Positions 1 through 9,400 of a stretch of 49,368 bases of DNA are shown here, piece by piece. The notes beneath the pieces are model-generated. The model saw nothing but the letters and a program-made list of their open reading frames with translations, made no database searches and was not told the DNA's origin. A program made the position numbers and the translations under genes. Position 1 is the first letter of the stretch. Every line of letters begins with the position of its first letter. The stretch is from Clostridiales bacterium (GTDB lineage Bacteria > Bacillota > Clostridia > Lachnospirales > Cellulosilyticaceae). The stretch lies in the NCBI GenBank assembly GCA_019418225.1, contig DYCF01000016.1:1-49368 (forward strand), written 5' to 3'.

Positions 1-69
1 ATGTTTAAAAGGAGTGCTATTCATTTTTAAACAGTAGTTTCGCAATTACCTATTTGATGTAAAAATAAT

Positions 70-93
70 AACACCAAACAAAAGTCTGGTGTT
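70..93 (-). terminator. Stem-loop at the end of the double-MerR gene
   Basis: AACACCA at 70-76 pairs with TGGTGTT at 87-93. Read on the minus strand the stem is followed by an ATTATTTTT tract, as in a Rho-independent terminator. It overlaps the stop codon at 92-94. Confidence 0.55.
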
Positions 94-874
94 AAAGTGG
101 AGGGTTTGAATATTTTCTTTTCATTTCATATAACATTTCTAATATCTCTTCAGCATTTTGGATAGCTAAATTCAAAGAAATTATAAGCTTATCACATACT
201 GAAATAATATCTTCATTTTCATTAGGTGAATTTAATACCTCGTTAATATCAGCTTCATTATGCTCTGATAATTTATTAAGCATTCTAAGTATAGCAGAAA
301 GAGAGTAATTACCACATTTGAGAGAGCGAATAACCTTTAAGCGTTGGATATCTTCATAAGTGTAAATCCTATATCCATTTTGCTTTCTCTTAATATTTAC
401 CAATCCATTCATCTCCCAGTTACGAAGAGTATCCATAGATATTCCAAGCAATTCTGAAACCTCTTTACGCTTCAAATTAAAGTCTTTTTCATAATTTAAT
501 CTATCCATTAACTTACCTGCAATATCTACAGCCTCATTAGCATTGTCCATCTCTTTTTTAATAGATTTAATATACTCCTTAGTTAATACAATCGCTTCAT
601 CAAAATCTTGTTTAGCTGACATCTTAACAATAGCTATTGCCTTTTTTCTTAATCCATTTTGCAGAACTTCAACTTCAAAAGCCTTACGTGCTAACTTAAG
701 CTGATATATATGCAAATCTGTAAATACACGATACCCATTGTCTTTTCTAATAGGCTTTGATATTAACCCTAAATCCTCATACATACGTACAGTATTTGAA
801 TGTATTCCTATCAACTTAGCTACTTCACTTGTTTTATAAGTTTTATCTATCGACTTCACTCCCTTTATAATCAT
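92..874 (-). CDS. Transcriptional regulator with two MerR-type HTH domains
   Basis: This 260-aa protein has two recognisable MerR winged-helix units. The first is at about residues 12-60 (TSEVAKLIGIHSNTVRMYED, then NGYRVFTD). The second is at about 136-185 (KEVSELLGISMDTLRNWEM, then NGYRIYTYEDIQRLK). A helical stretch links them and another follows. Ordinary MerR proteins have one such domain and dimerise. Here both DNA-binding units sit on one chain, so a monomer could contact both half-sites. No metal-binding cysteine pattern is seen, so the inducer is unknown. The ATG at 874 lacks a Shine-Dalgarno. An AAGGGAG lies inside codons 4-6, so the true start could be a rare downstream codon. Two inverted repeats upstream (931-1037) are candidate operators. 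Confidence 0.85.
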   Translation of the reverse strand: MIIKGVKSIDKTYKTSEVAKLIGIHSNTVRMYEDLGLISKPIRKDNGYRVFTDLHIYQLKLARKAFEVEVLQNGLRKKAIAIVKMSAKQDFDEAIVLTKEYIKSIKKEMDNANEAVDIAGKLMDRLNYEKDFNLKRKEVSELLGISMDTLRNWEMNGLVNIKRKQNGYRIYTYEDIQRLKVIRSLKCGNYSLSAILRMLNKLSEHNEADINEVLNSPNENEDIISVCDKLIISLNLAIQNAEEILEMLYEMKRKYSNPPL

Positions 875-930
875 TTTGATGTTATTTTATCTTTATTATT
901 ATCATAATATATAATTCCATTTTTTATATA

Positions 931-1037
931 GAGAAATCAACTAAAAACTTGAAATATACATGTAGGTAAATAGATTTCTCTCAATGATTTCACATTACTA
1001 AAAACTATGAATAACTAAATCTTATAAATGTGAAATC
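931..1037. promoter_or_regulatory. Two adjacent inverted repeats upstream of the double-MerR gene
   Basis: GAGAAATC (931-938) is inverted at 973-980. Next to it GATTTCACATT (986-996) is inverted as AATGTGAAATC at 1027-1037. They occupy the AT-rich gap between the regulator and the GNAT gene and may be operators or hairpins. The function is inference; the repeats are exact. Confidence 0.4.
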
Positions 1038-1127
1038 TATATCATACATCAATATAAATTTTTATAAAAAATAAATACAAAAAATTATTTATTGCATAAA
1101 TTTACAGTTAAATTGTAATTTGAAATA

Positions 1128-1586
1128 TTACTTATGATACAGTTCACGCTTATTAATTCTAAATACCATCGGCGTATATCTTATGCCATCTGCTAACTGC
1201 TCTTCTTGAAGTTTTGAAAATCCTAAATGCTCATAAATTCCTACCGCATATGGTGATGAATTCACAGTAATAGCATTACCCTTATTATTCTTAACAACTT
1301 CCTCAAACAATTTTCGCCCAATTCCCTGCTTATGACATTCACCTTTCACAAAGAATAACGCTATATGATTCCCATTATTTCTAGTCGCAATAACCCCCAC
1401 TATTTCATCATCTTTATATGCCCCATAAAACTTCAGTGACTTAACCCAACTAGGGTCTTTTGCACACTGGGTAAAAGTCTCAACCCCTTCCTTAGAATAT
1501 TCCGGTGCTTCATACGCCATAAACACCTCCAAAACTAATGCCAATGCCTTAGGCATATCTTTTTCTACTAATCCCCTAATCTCCAT
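1128..1586 (-). CDS. GNAT family N-acetyltransferase
   Basis: At 152 aa this is the normal length of a single GNAT domain. The acetyl-CoA pyrophosphate-binding signature is visible as HKQGIGRKLFEEV at about residues 84-96. The closing strand and helix follow as SPYAVGIYEHLGFSKLQ. The family moves an acetyl group from acetyl-CoA to an amine; the substrate cannot be read from sequence. The ATG at 1586 is preceded by GAGGGGGTG at good spacing. Its stop is over 200 bases from the MerR start, and the next gene upstream ends 26 bases away, so it may be co-transcribed with the ATC-hydrolase-like gene. Confidence 0.85.
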   Translation of the reverse strand: MEIRGLVEKDMPKALALVLEVFMAYEAPEYSKEGVETFTQCAKDPSWVKSLKFYGAYKDDEIVGVIATRNNGNHIALFFVKGECHKQGIGRKLFEEVVKNNKGNAITVNSSPYAVGIYEHLGFSKLQEEQLADGIRYTPMVFRINKRELYHK

Positions 1587-1612
1587 CTAAACACCCCCTC
1601 ATAAAATTATTT

Positions 1613-2212
1613 TTATTTTTTACAAATAAATTTAAAATCACAAAGTTTACCTTGATTCCCCAAAGTTTGAGTACGTATAAACTTAACATGCTTGCTCATA
1701 TTATCATAAAACAAGTTATCAACGGCACAAAAAATAGATGTTAATTCTTCACAACCAAACTCTTTTAAAGTTTTAAAGTATAGGCAGTCATGCATATTAA
1801 ATGCAATTTTATCTTTAGTATTTTCAACCCACTCTATATTCCAAAATTCAGTTGGATACATTTTCATAGCCAAAGAGAAAAAATACTTAAAAATTTGCCT
1901 AAAAAATGGCAGCCTGCCACAGCAATTAATAATTGCCGCTTGTGACTTATAATAAAATAAAACATACTGCCTAATACAATCATGGCATTCTTCTGTTGTA
2001 CATCCCATTGAAAGTAATGTTTCATAAGTAGCAACTGCTGGTAAAATAATTGTATTTAGTTGCATCGCTGCCATTTTATTTTTAATGGGTATCTGACTTT
2101 CTATTTTATTCTTTAAATTGTTTTCTAAAGCACTCTCTTCTATTTGTATATTACACATTTTAGCTAGGTATTTAGGACATTTCTTAAATATACTTTTAGC
2201 ATAATATGGCAT
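1613..2212 (-). CDS. L-2-amino-thiazoline-4-carboxylate hydrolase family protein
   Basis: This 199-aa protein resembles the ATC hydrolase family (PF14196). Typical features are the C-terminal run with CLYFKTLKEFGCEELTSIFC, then FIRTQTLGNQGKLCDFKF, with conserved cysteines. In Pseudomonas the family opens the thiazoline ring en route to cysteine. Most clostridial members are uncharacterised and may act on other small rings. The frame is open further upstream to 2296, but those 28 Lys/Cys/Arg-rich residues are read from a repeat element. The ATG at 2212 has AGAGGGGGA eight or so bases upstream, so I chose it. That ribosome site is itself part of the repeat element at 2213-2550. Confidence 0.7.
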   Translation of the reverse strand: MPYYAKSIFKKCPKYLAKMCNIQIEESALENNLKNKIESQIPIKNKMAAMQLNTIILPAVATYETLLSMGCTTEECHDCIRQYVLFYYKSQAAIINCCGRLPFFRQIFKYFFSLAMKMYPTEFWNIEWVENTKDKIAFNMHDCLYFKTLKEFGCEELTSIFCAVDNLFYDNMSKHVKFIRTQTLGNQGKLCDFKFICKK

Positions 2213-2550
2213 ATTTTCCCCCTCTGCACCCCTACGCCATTTACTTACTGACGAGCACTTTCTTTTTCCACCACAGCAAGTTCTCTTATCCGCCATGCGA
2301 GACTCTTAAATACGTAGAATAGCAGAGGGGGAACACTCGCTGTAAGCTACATTCGGCGTGAGGCTTAGAAGGTCTTAGTGAAGTGTTGCTTATGGGTTTT
2401 AGCGTGACTGTTTGAGTGCGTGGTTTTCGCACGAGTTTCACGCGTTCATAAGTAATACGAACTTAGACATTCTTAGTCTCACGTAGACAGTAGCTGTAAG
2501 CGAGGGTTCCCCCTCTGTGGCTCTACTTCATCTTACTTACTGACGAGCAA
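2213..2550. repeat. Structured element: long imperfect palindrome within a direct repeat
   Basis: CAGAGGGGGAAC at 2323-2334 is exactly inverted at 2506-2517. The arms stay alignable inward (TCGCTGTAAGCTAC against GTAGCTGTAAGCGA, then GCGTGA at 2402-2407 with TCACGC at 2438-2443). The tip is GTGCG/CGCAC at about 2416-2432, giving one hairpin of about 195 nt. Outside it, about 44 bases at 2213-2256 recur as an imperfect direct repeat at 2505-2550 (CCCCCTCTG, then TTACTTACTGACGAGCA). The second copy overlaps the last codons of the PFOR gene. The segment looks less AT-rich than its surroundings. It carries no clear ORF. It could be a MITE-like element, a structured RNA or an elaborate terminator. 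Confidence 0.65.
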
Positions 2551-5500
2551 GTTTGCGATAAGATTCAAGACGAGCTTTTGCATTTTCCTCAGCAAGCTCG
2601 AATAATTCTTCTGCTTGTTCTGGGAATTGTTTAGCAAGTGATGAGTATCTTACTTGAGCCATGATGAAATCTCTGAAGCTTTCTGTTGGCTCTTTTGAAT
2701 CTAATGTAAATGGATTTGTTCCTTCTGGTACATCTGGGTTGAAACGGTATAAATGCCAGTAACCACATTTAACTGCTTGGTCTTGGTTAGCAATTGTTCT
2801 ACCCATACCTTCTTTTAAACCATGGTTGATACATGGTGAGTAACAGATAATGATTGATGGACCATGGTGTGCTTCTGCTTCCATGATAGCTTTCATGAAT
2901 TGGTTTTTATCTGCACCTAATGCAACTTGTGCAACATATACGTTACCATAGCTCATCATCATCATACCTAAATCTTTTTTACGAGATTTCTTACCTGATG
3001 CTGCGAATTTAGCAATAGCAGCTGTTGGTGTTGCTTTAGATGATTGACCACCTGTATTTGAGTAAACTTCTGTATCAAATACTAATACATTAACGTCTTC
3101 TCCTGTAGCAAGTACATGATCAAGTCCGCCGTAACCAATATCATATGACCATCCGTCACCACCAAGCATCCATACAGAACGTTTTACAAGGTAGTCTTTC
3201 TTATCATCAATTTCAGCTACTAAAGCTTTAACTTCTGGATCTTCACTACCTACTTTATCAAGTACTTCAAGAACTTTTTCACTTACAGCTCTTGATACTG
3301 CACCTTCTTCTTTCGTATCAAGCCATTCAGTAAAGGCAGCTTTTGCTTCTGCACTGATTTCTTTATTGACTAAAGCTTTCATTGTATCTGTAAGTTTGTT
3401 ACGCATTTGTTTAACACCTAAGTACATACCAAGTCCGTACTCTGCGTTATCTTCGAATAATGAGTTAGCCCATGATGGTCCATGACCTTTACTATTTTTA
3501 GTATAAGGTGTTGAAGGTGCTGAACCGCCCCAGATAGATGAACATCCTGTTGCATTGGCAATCATCATTCTATCACCGAATAATTGTGTAACGATTTTAA
3601 TATATGCTGGTTCACCACAACCTGCACAAGCGCCTGAGAACTCAATGAGTGGTTGTTTGAATTGGCTATTTTTTACATTGTTAGCTGGTACTAAGTCTTC
3701 TTTAGGTGCAACTTCTTTCATAGCGAAGTTCCAGTTAACTGTTTCAGTTTCTGTTTGTGAGTCAAGTGGTTTCATCACAAGTGCTTTTGTTTTAGCTGGA
3801 CAAACGTCTACACAGTTACCACAACCTGTACAGTCAAGTGGGCTTACTTGCATTCTATATGTAAGTCCTTCGAAGCCTTTACCAATAGCTTTCTTAGTTA
3901 CAAAGCTTTCTGGTGCTTTTTCTGACTCTTGTTCGTCTACTAAGATTGGACGAATTGTAGCATGTGGACAGATGAATGCACATTGATTACATTCAATACA
4001 GTTTTCTGGAATCCACTCTGGTACTTTAATCGCAATACCACGTTTTTCATATGCTGCTGTACCTGCTGGGAATGTACCATCTTCAATACCGTTGAATGCA
4101 CTTACTGGAAGTTTATCGCCTTCTTGAGCATTCATAGGTCTTAAGATATTTGTGATGAATGCAGGTTCATCTACTGTTACTGCTGCTTCATCTTTTACAC
4201 CAAACCATTCATTTGGTACATTAATTTTAACTGCTGCTTCAAATCCTCTATCAATAGCTGCATAGTTCATATTAACAACTTTTTCACCTTTTTTACCGTA
4301 AGCTTTAACAACGGCTTCTTTAAGGTATTTGATAGCATCTGCTTCTGGAATGATTTCAGCAAGTTTGAAGAATGCAGATTGCATAATCATGTTTACTCTG
4401 CTACCAAGTCCGATTTCACCAGCAATCTTAGTTGCATTAACTGTGTAGAACTTAATATCATTTTCAGCAATATAACGTTTCATATGTGCTGGAAGATTTG
4501 CTTCTACTTGGTCTTCATCCCAAATACAGTTAAGTACGAATACACCGCCTTTTTTAAGGCCTGATAATACATCATATTGATGTACATAAGATTGGTTATG
4601 ACAAGCAATATAATCAGCTTCGTCAATTAAGTATGGTGAACGAATAGGTGTTTTACCAAAACGAAGGTGAGAAATTGTTACACCACCAGATTTTTTAGAG
4701 TCATATGCAAAATAAGCTTGTGCATACATGTCTGTATGGTTACCAATAATTTTAATAGCTTGTTTATTAGCACCAACTGTACCATCTGAACCAAGTCCCC
4801 AGAATTTACATCTAACAGTACCAGGCTCTGCAATTTTAAGTGTATCTTTGATTTCAATAGATGTACCAGTTACATCATCATTGATACCTACTGTAAATCC
4901 ATTTTTAGGATTTTCACTATTTAAATTATCAAATACAGCTTTGATTTCTGTAGGTGTTGTATCTTTTGAACCAAGTCCGAAACGTCCACCGATAATCATT
5001 GGTGCATTTTCTTCGCCATAGAATGCTGCACGTACATCTAAGTATAAAGGTTCACCATTTGAACCTGGTTCCTTTGTACGATCAAGTACACAGATTCTCT
5101 TAACTGATTTAGGAACAGCAGCTAATAAATGTTTTGTAGAGAATGGTCTAAAGAGATGTACTTTTACAACACCAAGTTTAGCACCTTTAGCATTTAAAGC
5201 CTGTACTGTTTCTTCAATAGTTTCTGTGATAGAACCCATAGCTACGATAACACTTTCAGCATCATCTGCACCGTAGTAATTGAAGAGACCATAGTTTCTA
5301 CCTGTTAATTTATTCATTTCACCAATGTACTCTTCTACAATTGGTACAAGGTTTTCATAGAATTTATTGCTTGCTTCCCTTGTTTGGAAGTAGATATCTG
5401 GATTTTGAGCTGTACCTCTTGTCACTGGGTGATTTGGTGAAAGGGCATTATCTCTGAATCTCTTAAGAGCATCCTGGTCTACAAGTTTAGCTAAATCAGC

Positions 5501-6064
5501 GTAATCAATTGCTTCTACTTTTTGAATTTCATGTGATGTTCTAAATCCATCAAAGAAATGTACAAATGGTACGCGACCTTTGATAGCCGCAAGGTGAGCA
5601 ACTGGAGCAAGGTCCATAACCTCTTGAACAGAACCTGTAGCAAGCATTGCGCAACCTGTTTGTCTTGTAGCCATAACATCTTGATGATCCCCAAAGATAT
5701 TTAAAGCTTGTGCAGCAAGCGCACGTGCGCTAACGTGGAATACACCTGGCAATAATTCACCAGCTACTTTATACATATTTGGAATCATAAGAAGAAGTCC
5801 TTGAGATGCTGTAAATGTTGTTGTTAGAGCACCTGCTTGTAATGACCCATGGAATGCACCTGCTGCACCCGCTTCTGATTGCATTTCAATTACATTAACT
5901 GTTTGACCAAAAATATTTTTTCTGCCATTCGCAGACCATTCATCTACTACCTCCGCCATAGTTGATGATGGTGTAATAGGATAAATAGCCGCTACATCTG
6001 TAAAAGCATATGCAACGTAAGCCGCCGCAGTATTACCATCAACGGTCATCATTGTCTTTGACAT
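2537..6064 (-). CDS. nifJ: Pyruvate:ferredoxin (flavodoxin) oxidoreductase, copy 1
   Basis: PFOR oxidatively decarboxylates pyruvate to acetyl-CoA and CO2 with ferredoxin as electron acceptor, the central step of clostridial fermentation. The 1175-aa length is that of a single-chain homodimeric PFOR. Domains in order are the N-terminal transketolase-like domain I (YPITPSSTMAE), domains II-III, a two-cluster ferredoxin domain with CIECNQCAFICP near 691 and CTGCGNCVDVCP near 747, then the TPP domain with CAGCGEP near 815, supplying cluster ligands, and GGDGW near 972. The ATG has AAGGAGTGATTAT before it. A closely similar full-length copy lies 408 bases upstream in the same orientation. Confidence 0.97.
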   Translation of the reverse strand: MSKTMMTVDGNTAAAYVAYAFTDVAAIYPITPSSTMAEVVDEWSANGRKNIFGQTVNVIEMQSEAGAAGAFHGSLQAGALTTTFTASQGLLLMIPNMYKVAGELLPGVFHVSARALAAQALNIFGDHQDVMATRQTGCAMLATGSVQEVMDLAPVAHLAAIKGRVPFVHFFDGFRTSHEIQKVEAIDYADLAKLVDQDALKRFRDNALSPNHPVTRGTAQNPDIYFQTREASNKFYENLVPIVEEYIGEMNKLTGRNYGLFNYYGADDAESVIVAMGSITETIEETVQALNAKGAKLGVVKVHLFRPFSTKHLLAAVPKSVKRICVLDRTKEPGSNGEPLYLDVRAAFYGEENAPMIIGGRFGLGSKDTTPTEIKAVFDNLNSENPKNGFTVGINDDVTGTSIEIKDTLKIAEPGTVRCKFWGLGSDGTVGANKQAIKIIGNHTDMYAQAYFAYDSKKSGGVTISHLRFGKTPIRSPYLIDEADYIACHNQSYVHQYDVLSGLKKGGVFVLNCIWDEDQVEANLPAHMKRYIAENDIKFYTVNATKIAGEIGLGSRVNMIMQSAFFKLAEIIPEADAIKYLKEAVVKAYGKKGEKVVNMNYAAIDRGFEAAVKINVPNEWFGVKDEAAVTVDEPAFITNILRPMNAQEGDKLPVSAFNGIEDGTFPAGTAAYEKRGIAIKVPEWIPENCIECNQCAFICPHATIRPILVDEQESEKAPESFVTKKAIGKGFEGLTYRMQVSPLDCTGCGNCVDVCPAKTKALVMKPLDSQTETETVNWNFAMKEVAPKEDLVPANNVKNSQFKQPLIEFSGACAGCGEPAYIKIVTQLFGDRMMIANATGCSSIWGGSAPSTPYTKNSKGHGPSWANSLFEDNAEYGLGMYLGVKQMRNKLTDTMKALVNKEISAEAKAAFTEWLDTKEEGAVSRAVSEKVLEVLDKVGSEDPEVKALVAEIDDKKDYLVKRSVWMLGGDGWSYDIGYGGLDHVLATGEDVNVLVFDTEVYSNTGGQSSKATPTAAIAKFAASGKKSRKKDLGMMMMSYGNVYVAQVALGADKNQFMKAIMEAEAHHGPSIIICYSPCINHGLKEGMGRTIANQDQAVKCGYWHLYRFNPDVPEGTNPFTLDSKEPTESFRDFIMAQVRYSSLAKQFPEQAEELFELAEENAKARLESYRKLARQ

Positions 6065-6472
6065 ATAATCACTCCTTATAAATCTATAAAATTATTGGCA
6101 CACCTATTCGGAAATGTGTAAGTATTTTCCAAACACTATGTTACTTTTTATTTTATCTCACTATTTTAATTTTGTAAACATTTGGACTATATACAAATTA
6201 TTCTAATAACTCAAATTTTTATTTAGCTTTTTATATAAACTTTATAATAATATATCATTAGACTTTATCTTTTCTTCATTTCTCTAGTAAAAATAAATAG
6301 GTGACAATGCAAAATTTATATAAAATCTTACATCATCACCTAAGTTTCTATTTATATTCGATTACAAAACTCTATGCTTTAAGCATCATCTTTATTTCAC
6401 AACTATTAACTCTCTATCAATAATCTTCCATTCATCATTAATCCGCCATCATTAATTATGAATTATTTTTCC
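6065..6472. other. Intergenic spacer between the PFOR paralogues
   Basis: This is 408 bases of AT-rich DNA with no plausible ORF. Part of it must hold the terminator of copy 2 and the promoter of copy 1. A weak stem can be drawn between GGTGA near 6300 and TCACC near 6338, flanked by AAATAAATA and CTATTTAT. I see no convincing operator. Confidence 0.4.
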
Positions 6473-9400
6473 TTATTCAATAGTTGAATTCTCAGCTAAT
6501 CGTTTATAGTTGTTATATCGTTTCTTAGCATTTTCCTCTGTCATTTCAAATAATTCTTCTGCTTGTTCTGGGAATTGTTTTGCAAGAGCTGAGTATCTAA
6601 CCTGAGCCATAATGAAGTCTCTGAAGCTTTCTGTTGGTTCTTTAGAATCAAGTACAAATGGATTCTTACCTTCAGCTTTAAGATCTGGATTATAACGATA
6701 TAAGTGCCAGTAACCACATTTAACTGCTTGTTCTTGGTTAGCTGATGTTCTACCCATACCTTCTCTTAGACCATGGCTGATACATGGCGCATATGCAATG
6801 ATAATAGATGGACCTTTGTGTGCTTCTGCTTCAAGTATCGCTTTCATGCATTGTTGTTTATTAGCACCCATAGCTACTTGTGCCACATAAACATTTCCAT
6901 AGGTCATCATCATCATGCCTAAATCTTTTTTACGAGATTTCTTACCGGAAGCCGCAAATTTAGCTATAGCTGCTGTTGGTGTAGCCTTAGATGCTTGACC
7001 ACCTGTATTTGAATAAATTTCTGTATCATAAACTAAGACATTAATATCTTCCCCAGATGCCATGACGTGATCTAAACCGCCATAACCAATATCATAAGCC
7101 CAACCATCTCCACCAACAATCCATATAGAACGTTTTGCAAGATAATCTTTGTACTTATTAATTGTATCTAGAGGCACTTTAGCCGCCTCATCACTAATAT
7201 TATTGCTTTCAAGCATTTCAAGTACTTTCTTACTTGCTGTTTTAGAACCTTCTCCATCTTCTTTAGTGCTCAACCACTCTCTGCAGATTTCTTTAACGCT
7301 TTCATCTACATTACAGTTTTCAAGTTCACGGATGGCATCTGCAAGTTTATTACGAAGTTGTTTCACAGCTAAATACATACCATAGCCATATTCTGCATTA
7401 TCCTCAAACAATGAATTTGCCCAAGATGGTCCCTTGCCTTCACAGTTAACTGTATAAGAGGTTGTTGGTGCTGATGCGCTCCAAATAGAAGAACATCCGG
7501 TAGTATTTGCGATCATCATATGATCACCATAAAGTTGCGTAATAAGCTTGATATAAGCTGGTTCACCACATCCTGCACAAGCCCCTGAGAATTCATAAAG
7601 AGGTTGTCTAAATTGACTGCCTTTAACAGTATTTGGTGGTACGAGGTCTCCTTTATCTTTAACTTGCTCTACAGAGAATGCCCAGTTTGGTACCTCTGCT
7701 TCCACTTGAGATGCAATTGGTTTCATGACAAGTGCCTTTTGGTCCTTCTTGCCTGGACAAATATCTGCACAGTTACCACAGCCTGTACAATCCATAGGTG
7801 CTACCTGAATTCTAAATGCCATACCTTCTAAGCCTTTACCCATTGCTTTTAACGTTGTATAGCTTTCTGGCGCCTTGCCTTGTTCTTCTTCATCTAATAA
7901 GAATGGACGAATTGTTGAGTGAGGACATATAAATGCACATTGGTTACATTGAATACAATTTTCAGGTACCCACTCTGGAATCATAATAGCAACGCCACGT
8001 TTTTCATAAGCTGCTGTACCTGTTGGGAAAGTACCATCTTCAATGCCATTGAAGGCACTTACAGGAAGTTTATTACCTTCTTGTGCACTCATAGGACGTA
8101 AAATATCTTTGATAAATGCTGGTTCTTCCACTTTTTCTGGTGCTGGTTCTTCTGCATTTTTCCAAGACTCTGGAACATTTACCTTAACAGCTGCACTAAA
8201 TCCTCGGTCAATGGCTTCATAGTTCATATTAATGACTTTTTCACCTTTTTTACCATAGGCTTTTACAACAGCTTCTTTAAGATATTTCTTAGCATCTTCT
8301 TCTGGAATGATATTAGCAAGTTTAAAGAATGCAGACTGCATAATCATATTAATACGATTGCCCAGACCGATTTCAGAAGCTATTTTAATGGCATTAACCG
8401 TATAGAAATTAATATCATTTTCTGCGATATATTTTTTAACCTTTGCTGGAATCTTTTCATCTAGTTCACTTTCATCCCATAAACAGTTGAGTACAAATGT
8501 TCCACCTTTTTTAAGGATGCTGACCATATCATAAAGATTGAGATAGGATTGATTGTGACATGCTAAATAATCAGCTTCATCAATAAGGTAAGGGCTATTA
8601 ATAGGCTCTTTACCAAAACGAAGATGTGACATAGTGAGTCCACCAGATTTTTTAGAGTCATAATCAAAGTATGCTTGGGCATACATATCGGTATGCTCTC
8701 CTATGATTTTAATGGCTTGTTTATTCGCTCCTACTGTACCATCTGAACCAAGTCCCCAGAACATGCAACGGATTGTACCTGGTTTTACAATTCTAAAGTT
8801 CTTGTCGCGTTCAAGTGAAGTATGCATCACATCATCATTGATACCAATAGTGAATCCATTCTTAGGATTATCACTGCATAAGTTATCAAAAACAGCTTTA
8901 ATATCTGCTGGTACAGTATCCTTTGACCCTAAACCATAGCGACCACCAATGATTTCTTTTATATTGTCGCAGCCATAGAAAGCAGCTTTTACATCTAGGT
9001 AAAGTGGTTCGCCAAGGGCTCCAGGCTCTTTTGTACGGTCTAAGACACAAATCTTTTTAACTGTCTTTGGTACACAGTCAAGAAGATGTTTTCCTGAAAA
9101 TGGACGATATAAATGAACCTTTACAAGACCATATTTTTTACCTTGTTTATTGAGCTCATCAATAGTTTGTTCAATGGTTTCAGTTACAGAACCCATTGCA
9201 ATAATAATTTCCTGCGCATCTTCAGCGCCATAATAGTTGAAAAGACCATAGTTTCTACCTGTTAACGTATTAATCTTACTGATGTATTCATCTACAATAG
9301 GTACTAAATTATCATAGAACTTACTACAAGCTTCTCTTGTTTGGAAATAAATATCAGGGTTTTGTGCTGTACCGCGAATAACTGGATGATTAGGTGATAA

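Noticed and set aside
2213..2296. N-terminal 28-residue extension of the ATC-hydrolase-like protein
   Set aside because: It is translated from the repeat element, looks unlike the family, and a better ATG with AGAGGGGGA exists at 2212.
2213..2550. Complete insertion sequence
   Set aside because: No transposase frame lies within or next to the element; only inverted and direct repeats are visible.
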